Assembly (NCBI GenBank): GCA_947311175.1
Contig: CAMZKK010000204.1
Location: 1-9,031 of the forward strand
Source: an uncultured Planctomycetota bacterium
GTDB taxonomy: Bacteria > Planctomycetota > SZUA-567 > JAFGNG01
DNA length: 9,031 nt
Direction of reading: 5' to 3'
This document shows, piece after piece, positions 1 through 6,209 of the stretch; position 1 is the first letter of the stretch, and the number at the start of each line of letters is the position of its first letter. The position numbers and the translations under genes were made by a program. The notes beneath the pieces are model-generated. The model ran no database searches, was not told where the DNA came from, and worked only from the letters and a program-made list of their open reading frames with translations.

Positions 1-1
1 A

Positions 2-112
2 GACCTTACTAGTGATGAATTTATAAACGCTCTCCTTGATGACCTTAACAGACACAAAGGAAACGCAGAGCAACACGACGACATTACAATCGTGACATTT
101 AAAGCCAAATAA
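2..112 (+). CDS. SpoIIE/RsbU-type PP2C-like phosphatase, C-terminal end only
   Basis: Only the last 36 codons are in the window; the frame is open to the left edge and ends at TAA 110-112. The visible peptide includes the ending QHDDITIVTFKAK. The DDITIV segment is the usual last beta strand and metal-binding aspartate region of the SpoIIE/RsbU family of PP2C-like serine phosphatases (QxDDxTxxV). Such enzymes dephosphorylate a STAS-domain antagonist. The next two genes encode exactly the kinase and STAS partners of such a phosphatase, only 14 nt downstream, which strongly supports the call. Sensor or receiver domains that would show the input signal lie outside the window. With so short a piece the family call rests on one motif plus context. 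Confidence 0.72.
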   Translation, partial: DLTSDEFINALLDDLNRHKGNAEQHDDITIVTFKAK

Positions 113-117
113 ATTTT

Positions 118-121
118 GGAG
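118..121 (+). promoter_or_regulatory. Ribosome binding site of the RsbW-like gene
   Basis: GGAG lies 5 nt before the ATG at 127, in the 14-nt gap after the phosphatase stop codon. It supports this start and independent ribosome loading inside the operon. Confidence 0.6.
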
Positions 122-126
122 ACAAT

Positions 127-561
127 ATGACTGGAACATCTCACAAAGAACTAATAATACCTAATCTTACCAAACATCTTTCTAGTGTTAGAGATGCGGT
201 AACTGCAGTGGTTCAAGAAAGCGAATTTCCAAACACTGATATGCACAGAATAATTCTGGCTGTTGACGAAGCGGTTGCAAACATCATGGAACACGCTTAT
301 GAGAATCGAGATCCTGAGTCAAAACTGACCATAAATCTGATGTTAGATGCTGACTCAACAAAATTTGAAGTAAGAATTCAAGATTCTGGCAAAGAATTTG
401 ATCCGTCAGACATACAAACTCCAGATATAGAAACACATGTAGCTGCTGGCAAGCGAAGTGGTTTAGGAATATTTCTGATGAGGCAGATAATGGATGAAGT
501 AAAATACACCTTCGTAAGTGGTGTTAAAAATGAATTAAAAATGATTAAATATGTACGGTAA
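127..561 (+). CDS. RsbW-like anti-sigma factor / serine kinase (HATPase_c_2)
   Basis: This 144-residue protein is a single GHKL ATPase domain of the RsbW/SpoIIAB type, close to the usual family length. The N box is DEAVANIMEHAY (residues 47-58), with Glu48 and the Mg-binding Asn52. The G1 box is QDSGKEFDP (85-93), and the G2 box is around GKRSGLGIFLMRQIMDEV (108-125). Members bind a sigma factor or other target and phosphorylate a STAS antagonist on serine; here the likely substrate is the STAS protein encoded 30 nt downstream, and the opposing phosphatase is encoded just upstream. The protein is probably cytoplasmic, as no membrane segment or signal peptide is visible. The gene ends with three consecutive in-frame stop codons (TAA TAA TAG, 559-567). 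The target of the switch cannot be read from the window because no sigma factor gene is present. Confidence 0.9.
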   Translation: MTGTSHKELIIPNLTKHLSSVRDAVTAVVQESEFPNTDMHRIILAVDEAVANIMEHAYENRDPESKLTINLMLDADSTKFEVRIQDSGKEFDPSDIQTPDIETHVAAGKRSGLGIFLMRQIMDEVKYTFVSGVKNELKMIKYVR

Positions 562-579
562 TAATAGTATTTTTATAAA

Positions 580-585
580 AAGGGG
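580..585 (+). promoter_or_regulatory. Strong ribosome binding site of the STAS gene
   Basis: AAGGGG lies 6 nt before the ATG at 592. It is the strongest Shine-Dalgarno match in this operon, consistent with the antagonist being made in excess over the kinase. Confidence 0.65.
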
Positions 586-591
586 TCGATA

Positions 592-936
592 ATGCCCGAA
601 CTAGACATTAAAAATGTAGATTTAGACGATGGAATAACCCAAGTTAGCCTTAGCGGATTTCTTGACGCTCATACTTTTGAACAACTTGATGAATCAATTG
701 GCGATTTATTCAATGAAGGCAAGTTCAAATTGATAATAGACCTAGCCGGTTTAGAATACATCAGTAGTGCAGGTGCAGGAGTTTTTATTGGCTCTTTAGC
801 TGAAGCGCAAGAGAATGGCGGTAATATCGTAATTACCTCTACCACGCCAAATGTTTTTGAAGTTTTTGACCTTCTCGGCTTAACTCAAATATTTTCGATG
901 GTTGATGACGTGGAATCAGCGAAGAAGGTGTTTTAG
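592..936 (+). CDS. STAS-domain anti-sigma factor antagonist (RsbV/SpoIIAA-like)
   Basis: This 114-residue single-domain protein has the STAS fold pattern: a first strand ending ITQVSLSGFLDAHTF (residues 15-29), then LIIDLAGLEYISSAGAGVFI (47-66), and a C-terminal helix region VFDLLGLTQIFSMVDDVESA. The ISSAG segment aligns with the (M/I)DSSG phosphorylation loop of SpoIIAA, which makes Ser59 the likely phosphoserine; the canonical Asp and second Ser are replaced by Ser58 and Ala60, a variation common in this family. The unphosphorylated form would bind the RsbW-like kinase and free its target, while the phosphatase encoded at the left edge would restore that state. The start is fixed by a strong ribosome binding site. 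The gene ends in three tandem in-frame stops (TAG TAA TAA, 934-942). Confidence 0.92.
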   Translation: MPELDIKNVDLDDGITQVSLSGFLDAHTFEQLDESIGDLFNEGKFKLIIDLAGLEYISSAGAGVFIGSLAEAQENGGNIVITSTTPNVFEVFDLLGLTQIFSMVDDVESAKKVF

Positions 937-991
937 TAATAATGCCCAAATTTATAGTCACAACAATATTAGATACCCATAACGACAGTTA

Positions 992-1020
992 GTGACTAAT
1001 TTAATGTTAAAATATATTAT
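992..1020 (+). promoter_or_regulatory. Candidate sigma70-type promoter for mutL-miaA
   Basis: A -35-like GTGACT (992-997; 4 of 6 matches to TTGACA) and a -10-like TATTAT (1015-1020; 5 of 6 matches to TATAAT) are separated by 17 nt in the 131-nt gap between the STAS gene and mutL. This would give a leader of about 40 nt. The gap is AT-rich, so chance matches are likely. An 11-nt inverted repeat (989-999) overlaps the -35 element. Confidence 0.35.
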
Positions 1021-1409
1021 GTTTAAAGCAAAAAAAAATCCACTCACTTATCTATCAGAACAAAACAATGCCTGAAATCAAGGTTCTGTCAGAACACATC
1101 AGAAATAAAATTGCTGCCGGTGAGGTATTAGAGCGACCGGCAAGTGCGGTTAAAGAATTGATTGAGAACTCAATCGATGCCAAAGCAACAAAGATTGAAA
1201 TTGAAATTAGTGACGGTGGTCATTCATACATTCGAGTAACCGACAATGGTGCAGGTATCCCAAATAATGAAATAAAAAAGGCGGTAATGCGTCATGCAAC
1301 CAGCAAGATCTCATCTATTGACGATATCTTCAAAATCAATAGTTTAGGATTCAGAGGTGAAGCACTTCCATCAATGGCTGCAGTCAGCAGATTTGAGATT
1401 AACAGCAGA

Positions 1410-1436
1410 ACAAAGAGGAAGAATCGGGCTATTTAA
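1410..1436 (+). other. mutL: Frameshift site in mutL
   Basis: Frame 0 reads R-T-K-R-K-N-R-A-I-stop, while the -1 frame from 1412 reads K-E-E-E-S-G-Y-L-I-Q-I-D-G-G, which continues the MutL fold. Adding one A to the AAA run at 1412-1414 restores a single frame (T-K-E-E-E-S-G). The shift therefore lies between about 1410 and 1420, in a purine-rich stretch. Frame 0 ends at 1434-1436. Confidence 0.9.
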
Positions 1437-2864
1437 TTCAGATTGATGGTGGCGTAATCAAGCAAGAGCAACCGGCATCGAAGGCACCGGGGACAGTAAT
1501 CACAGTCAAAGATATTTTCTACAATACACCGGCTCGAAGAAAATTTATGAAAAGTCAAGGGGCAGAAGTTTCAGCCATTCGTGACATCATCACAAAGCTT
1601 GCCCTAACCTATCCGGAAGTTGCATTTAAATTTATCAATCAAGAAAAAGTTATTTTAGATTTGGATGGTTGCAACAACGTCCTTGATAGAATTTGCAGTA
1701 TCTTTGGCAATGAACTTAAAGAATGTTTTGTCGAAGTAAGATTTAAACTAGACGACAACATATCTATTTCAGGATTTGTTGCAAGGACTCCCGAGTCACG
1801 AGCAAACAGCAAAAGTATCTATACCTTTGTAAATCGCAGATGGATAACTCATAATTCAATAATCCACTCAGTAAGACGAGCCTATGACGGGTTACTGCCC
1901 CCGAGAAGATTTCCGATAGCATTTCTTTTTATTGCAATAAATCCTAACGAGATAGATATTAATGTTCATCCGACCAAGAGTGATATTAGATTTAGTAATG
2001 AAAGAGAGATAAATGGTTCCATTTTCCGTGCAGTGACCGAAGCGTTACGAAGTGAGAATATTTGCAAAAACAAAGATAATTTAATAAATGAAAGAATAAA
2101 CATAACAACCGAAATACCCAAAAACTTTAATCGTAATTCATTACTTAAGGAAAATCATGTCAAGTATCATGAGACAAAAGAAAATATTTCCCGCCCCTCA
2201 ATAACTAAGGTAAATAGTGATGAAGAATTTGCAAAAAAACCTTATGCTCAAACCAAAATAAAATCAATTTTACCGCAACAAAACATGCTTCCTTTCAACA
2301 GCTTAGATAGTTTCAAGAAATCAGACTACAAGATACTTGGTCAATCTCACAATAGTTTCATTATTGTCGAATCAAAAACCGGGGTTTTATTTATAGATCA
2401 ACACGCATTGCACGAAAGAATAATATTTGAAGAATTATTAAAACAAAGGACAGATATTTCCGTTCAACGACTACTTGTCCCTGCGGTATTAGAGTTATCA
2501 GCAGAAGAGTATTCGATAGTAATTGAAAATTCATCACACCTAAATGACATGGGCTTTGAATTAGAAAACTTTGGCAACAGAACAATCCTAATCCACACCA
2601 TGCCAGTGCTGTTAAAAACAACGAAGGCAGCAGAATTATTAAAAGACTGCATCTTTGAGTTATCAACCGGCAATACCTCCAAGCTTGATTTCAAAGCACC
2701 ATTCATCAAAACCATTGCTTGCAAAGCAGCAATAAAAGCAGGAGATAGATTGCCGGATGAGATGATAATTGGATTACTTATGGATTTAGAAAAAAAATCA
2801 TTGGCATTTACTTGTCCACATGGCAGGCCATTCGCGTTTGAGATTGGAATTGACGATATCAAGC

Positions 2865-2884
2865 GAAGGTTTGAACGCACTTGA
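2865..2884 (+). promoter_or_regulatory. mutL-miaA overlap with TTG start of miaA
   Basis: The TTGA at 2881-2884 holds both the miaA TTG start and the mutL TGA stop. The miaA frame has a stop at 2872-2874, and its next ATG (codon 38) lies beyond the P-loop, so TTG is the only sensible start. GAAGG at 2865-2869 is a weak, rather distant ribosome binding site. Translational coupling to mutL is likely. Confidence 0.7.
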
Positions 2885-3819
2885 AATTACCGCCCATTAG
2901 AATCATCCTTGGACCAACTGCCAGTGGCAAAGAAAAATCAGCTTTAGTCATTGCCGAAAGACTTAATTCCGATATTATCTCAACCGACTCAATGAAAATA
3001 TACAAGGATATGGATATTGGAACTGCCACCCCGAGCAAAGCTCATCTTGAAAAAATAAAGCATTGGGCAATCAATATAGTTGAGCCTTCCGAGTCATTCT
3101 CAGTTGCTCAATACCTTAAATATGTAGAAGGGACAATGAAAAAATTAGACGAAGAAAATAAATCATATTTTTTTTCAGGAGGCACCGCTCTTTATCAAAA
3201 GATACTGACGGAAGGAATGTTAGAAGGAGTTGGAGAAAACAAAAAACTTCGAGAAAAGCTAATGCAAGAAATCGAAAAATTTGGTAATGAATATGTTCAT
3301 AATAAACTTGAAAAATTAGACCAAACGGCTGCAAATAAGATTCACCCAAATGATATAAAGAGAGTTATAAGAGCGATTGAAGTAGTAACCGACACCGGTA
3401 TCCCTATAAGTGAACAGCAAACTCAATTTGGAAAACAAAGAACAGATAGAAGATTATCATTGGTTGGCATCCACTGGGACCGTGCAAAATTATATGCTAG
3501 AATCAATCAGCGAGTAGACGTCATGATAGAAAAAGGGCTCGAAGAAGAGGCTTGTAAACTTTATACATCCTCAAAACCTCTAAGTTTACAAGCATCCTTA
3601 GCTGTTGGTTACAAAGAATTTTTTAATTATTTTGATGGTAAACTTACCAAGGATGAAGCGATCTCCCTAATCAAACAAAAATCAAGAAATCTTGCTAAAT
3701 CTCAAATGACATGGTTTAACAAATTTGATTGTCAGTGGATTGATGCTGATGAAAGCACAACGCCTGAAGAAATAGCAGAAAAGACAATCAAGCTTTGGGA
3801 TACTTACACCAAAGAATAA
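2881..3819 (+). CDS. miaA: tRNA dimethylallyltransferase MiaA
   Basis: This 312-residue protein has the usual MiaA length. It transfers a dimethylallyl group from DMAPP to N6 of A37 in tRNAs that read UNN codons, the first step towards ms2i6A. Visible landmarks are the P-loop GPTASGKE (residues 11-18), DSMKIYKDMDIGTA (36-49) with the catalytic Asp36, GGTALY (100-105), IHPNDIKRVIRAIEV (154-168), VGYKE (242-246) and the basic tRNA-binding region KQKSRNLAKSQMTWF (265-279). The P-loop ends in Glu18 where most MiaA have Thr or Ser; the ungapped spacing to Asp36 matches other MiaA, so this is a substitution and not a misaligned start. Because the gene is translated from a TTG codon overlapping mutL, the mutL frameshift could lower its expression. 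mutL-miaA adjacency is widespread in bacteria. Confidence 0.95.
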   Translation: MKLPPIRIILGPTASGKEKSALVIAERLNSDIISTDSMKIYKDMDIGTATPSKAHLEKIKHWAINIVEPSESFSVAQYLKYVEGTMKKLDEENKSYFFSGGTALYQKILTEGMLEGVGENKKLREKLMQEIEKFGNEYVHNKLEKLDQTAANKIHPNDIKRVIRAIEVVTDTGIPISEQQTQFGKQRTDRRLSLVGIHWDRAKLYARINQRVDVMIEKGLEEEACKLYTSSKPLSLQASLAVGYKEFFNYFDGKLTKDEAISLIKQKSRNLAKSQMTWFNKFDCQWIDADESTTPEEIAEKTIKLWDTYTKE

Positions 3820-3875
3820 GCCCAAATTCCACAACACATACCCTTTCGAATATAACTGCGGTATTCAGAGTTAAC

Positions 3876-3904
3876 AATAAACAAGAGCTTGTTTATTAAT
3901 TTTT
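3876..3904 (+). terminator. Rho-independent terminator after miaA
   Basis: Arms aataaacaag (3876-3885) and cttgtttatt (3888-3897) are perfect reverse complements separated by AG; in RNA this would fold as a 9-bp stem with a GAGC tetraloop. The run TTTTT at 3900-3904 follows on the + strand. It lies 57 nt past the miaA stop and between convergent genes. The stem is AT-rich and so of modest stability. On the - strand no U-run follows, so it probably works poorly for tex. Confidence 0.65.
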
Positions 3905-3906
3905 AA

Positions 3907-6195
3907 TTAAAATTCAATCGCTTTCCTTAGCCAATTACCTCCACCTGTTTCCTTTTTTGAAACAGTGTTTCTTTTCTTGCGATGTTCTATTCCCGTCTTA
4001 GATTTTAGATTTTTTGAATGATCGATGTTATCTGAAATATTTCCCGTCATAGACAGTGAAATTCGGTTTCTTTCAACATCAATATCAATAACAGTTACAC
4101 TAACCTTTTGCATCACTCTTACGATATCAATTGGATCCTTGACATAAGTATTTGCAAGTTGACTAATATGAACAAGTCCATCTTGATGCACACCAATATC
4201 AACAAATGCCCCAAATTTTGTGACATTAGTTACAATTCCCGGTAATTTCATTCCGGATTTAAGGTCACTTATTTTTTCAATACCTTCAGCAAATGAAAAT
4301 TCCTCAAAAACTTTTCTTGGATCTCTGCCTGGTTTTGCAAGCTCCGTAATAATATCTGTTAGAGTAGGAAAGCCAACCTCAACGGTAACATATTTATTGA
4401 TATCAATACTTTCTCGCAATTCAGAATTTTTTATCAAATCAGAAATTGAGCAATCTTTATCTCCAGCCATTTGCTTAACAATACTGTATCTTTCAGGATG
4501 AACAGCACTAACATCAAGAGGATTTTTTGCCCCCTGTATTCTTAAAAATCCTGCTGCCTGCTGAAAAGCCTTTGGACCAAGCCTTGTAACTTTTTTTAAT
4601 TCAGCTCGACTCTTAAATGCCCCATTCTCATTTCTATACTTAACGATATTTTCTGCGATTTGCCCACCTAACCCACTAACATAAGTAAGCAATTCCTTAC
4701 TTGCAGTGTTTACCTCAACGCCAACTGCATTCACACAACTTACAACCACATCATCCAAGCAACGCTTTAACTTTGCTTGTTCAACATCATGTTGATACTG
4801 TCCTACCCCAATCGATTTTGGATCAATCTTTATTAATTCCGAAAGCGGATCCATTAGCCTCCTGCCAATCGAAATAGCTCCCCTAACCGTTAAATCATAA
4901 TCAGGGAATTCTTCTCTTGCAGTTTTTGAGGCAGAATAAATTGATGCGCCACTCTCGTTAACAATCAAAATAAGTGGTGAGCCTAGCAAGGTAAGGCTCT
5001 TGATAAAAGATTCTGATTCTCTACTAGCGGTTCCGCTACCGATAGCAATTGCTTCTATTTTATATTTTGCACAAAACTCTTTTAGTTTTATCTCTGCCTC
5101 TTTTTTTCCTTTTGTCGAGCTAGTCATAAAAAGAACGGTATGCTCAACAATTTTACCTTGTTCATTCAGCACCACCGCCTTACACCCGGTCCTAAAACCA
5201 GGGTCTATTGCCAATACTCTCTTTTGCCCCAAAGGAGCAGCCATCAGCAAGTCTCTAATATTACCGGAAAACACCCTAATCGCTTCGTCATCAGCCCTTC
5301 CCTTACACAACCGTTTAATTTCATTTTCCATAGATGGAGCAAGCAAACGAGAATATGCATCAATAATTGCCAAATCAACTTGTGCTGATAATTTATTTTT
5401 ATTTTTACAATAGATAAGACGAATAATGGTAAGAGCATCATCTTTGTTCGGCTGAATAGATAGTTTTAAAAACCCATCTTTTTCTCCTCTAAACATTGCT
5501 AATAAGCGATGACTCGGCACAGATAATGCCAGCTCATTCCATGCGAAATAATCTTTAAATTTCTGAGATTCCTCGGTAAATTTATCAATATTATCTTTTT
5601 TCTTTGGCTTTGTAGCACAACTATTTATCATTGCCTTTTCAATAAATAATTGCCTCATTCTTTCACGAACATTCGCATCTTCATTAATAATTTCAGAAAG
5701 AATATCCCTCGCTCCCTGCAATGCATCTTCTAAAGAATTCACCCCTTTTTCAGCATCAATATATTGTTTTGCTTCACTATCAATATCAACACCATTTTGT
5801 TGTTTTACAATCAACTCTGCTAATGGCTCTAATCCCTTATCCCTAGCAACCGTTGCCCTAGTCTTTCGCTTTATCTTATAGGGAAGATAAATGTCTTCTA
5901 ACGTTGATAAATTATCCGAATTATTGATTTTCATCAAAAGTTCATCAGTAAGAATTTCTCTTTCTTTCAATGAATTAATAATTGATTCTCTTCGCTTATC
6001 AAGCTCTTGCAAGTCAGCAAGTAAATCACGAATGGCAGCGATTTCAACCTCATCAAGCAAACCGGTAACTTCCTTTCGATACCGAGCGATGAATGGAACG
6101 GTACCACCCTCTGCAAGCAGTTCAAGGGTAGATAAGACCTGTTTTGATGTAAGGTTTAATAATAATGAAATTTTTGAAGCATAAGATTTAAGCAT
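3907..6195 (-). CDS. tex: Tex-family RNA-binding protein (YqgF, HhH and S1 domains)
   Basis: This 762-residue protein matches Tex/YhgF in length and layout. The N-terminal helical region includes GGTVPFIARYRKEVTG (30-45) and LEDIYLPYKIKRKTRATVAR (99-118). A YqgF/RNase H-like domain starts near VLAIDPGFRTGCKAV (327-341) and runs to about 450. Helix-hairpin-helix segments lie around LLTYVSGLGGQIAENIV (502-518) and VTRLGPKAFQQAAGFLRI (536-553). An S1 domain begins GMKLPGIVTNVTKFGAFVDI (648-667) and is followed by a basic tail rich in Lys/Arg. Tex proteins are cytoplasmic nucleic-acid-binding factors linked to transcription and RNA quality control; the exact role varies between species. The start is supported by AAAGGA six nt upstream. 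The gene begins 14 nt after the ligase-like gene, so it is probably the last gene of that operon. Confidence 0.95.
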   Translation of the reverse strand: MLKSYASKISLLLNLTSKQVLSTLELLAEGGTVPFIARYRKEVTGLLDEVEIAAIRDLLADLQELDKRRESIINSLKEREILTDELLMKINNSDNLSTLEDIYLPYKIKRKTRATVARDKGLEPLAELIVKQQNGVDIDSEAKQYIDAEKGVNSLEDALQGARDILSEIINEDANVRERMRQLFIEKAMINSCATKPKKKDNIDKFTEESQKFKDYFAWNELALSVPSHRLLAMFRGEKDGFLKLSIQPNKDDALTIIRLIYCKNKNKLSAQVDLAIIDAYSRLLAPSMENEIKRLCKGRADDEAIRVFSGNIRDLLMAAPLGQKRVLAIDPGFRTGCKAVVLNEQGKIVEHTVLFMTSSTKGKKEAEIKLKEFCAKYKIEAIAIGSGTASRESESFIKSLTLLGSPLILIVNESGASIYSASKTAREEFPDYDLTVRGAISIGRRLMDPLSELIKIDPKSIGVGQYQHDVEQAKLKRCLDDVVVSCVNAVGVEVNTASKELLTYVSGLGGQIAENIVKYRNENGAFKSRAELKKVTRLGPKAFQQAAGFLRIQGAKNPLDVSAVHPERYSIVKQMAGDKDCSISDLIKNSELRESIDINKYVTVEVGFPTLTDIITELAKPGRDPRKVFEEFSFAEGIEKISDLKSGMKLPGIVTNVTKFGAFVDIGVHQDGLVHISQLANTYVKDPIDIVRVMQKVSVTVIDIDVERNRISLSMTGNISDNIDHSKNLKSKTGIEHRKKRNTVSKKETGGGNWLRKAIEF

Positions 6196-6200
6196 ACTAT

Positions 6201-6206
6201 TCCTTT
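6201..6206 (-). promoter_or_regulatory. Ribosome binding site of tex
   Basis: AAAGGA on the - strand lies 6 nt before the ATG (6193-6195), within the 14-nt gap after the preceding stop. It fixes the tex start. Confidence 0.6.
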
Positions 6207-6209
6207 TGT

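Larger units (their letters stand above)
1068..2884 (+). pseudogene. mutL: DNA mismatch repair protein MutL, interrupted by a 1-nt frameshift
   Basis: Reading 1068-1412 and then the -1 frame from 1412 gives a full MutL of about 605 residues. The GHKL ATPase part shows GEVLERPASAVKELIENSIDA with Glu30 and Asn34, DNGAGI (59-64), ATSK (77-80) and GFRGEAL (94-100). After the shift come FYNTPARRKF and the C-terminal domain, with DQHALHERIIFE (444-455, the DQHA(X)2E(X)4E endonuclease motif), ACKAAIKAGD (551-560) and CPHGRP (583-588). MutL couples MutS mismatch recognition to strand nicking; the endonuclease motif suggests methyl-independent repair without MutH. As sequenced, frame 0 stops at TAA 1434-1436 after 122 residues, inside the ATPase domain, so neither fragment should work alone. 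Everything downstream is intact, so the lesion is recent, an assembly error or (less likely) recoded. The gene overlaps miaA by 4 nt. No clear Shine-Dalgarno precedes the ATG. Confidence 0.93.

Noticed and set aside
942..992. A 16-codon open frame (ATG at 942) overlapping the last stop of the STAS gene as TAATG.
   Set aside because: It has no ribosome binding site, is very short, and its peptide shows no recognisable pattern. Chance is the simplest explanation.
2464..2880. Long open frame opposite the mutL C-terminal half, and similar long frames opposite tex and trpB.
   Set aside because: They lie wholly inside confidently identified genes on the other strand, lack recognisable domains and are typical shadow frames.
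1547..2884. The second mutL frame read as an independent protein starting at ATG 1547.
   Set aside because: Conserved MutL sequence (SGYLIQIDGG through FYNTPARRKF) continues upstream of that ATG in the same frame. There is no good ribosome binding site and the cut lies inside the ATPase domain, so this is a frameshifted gene, not two genes.
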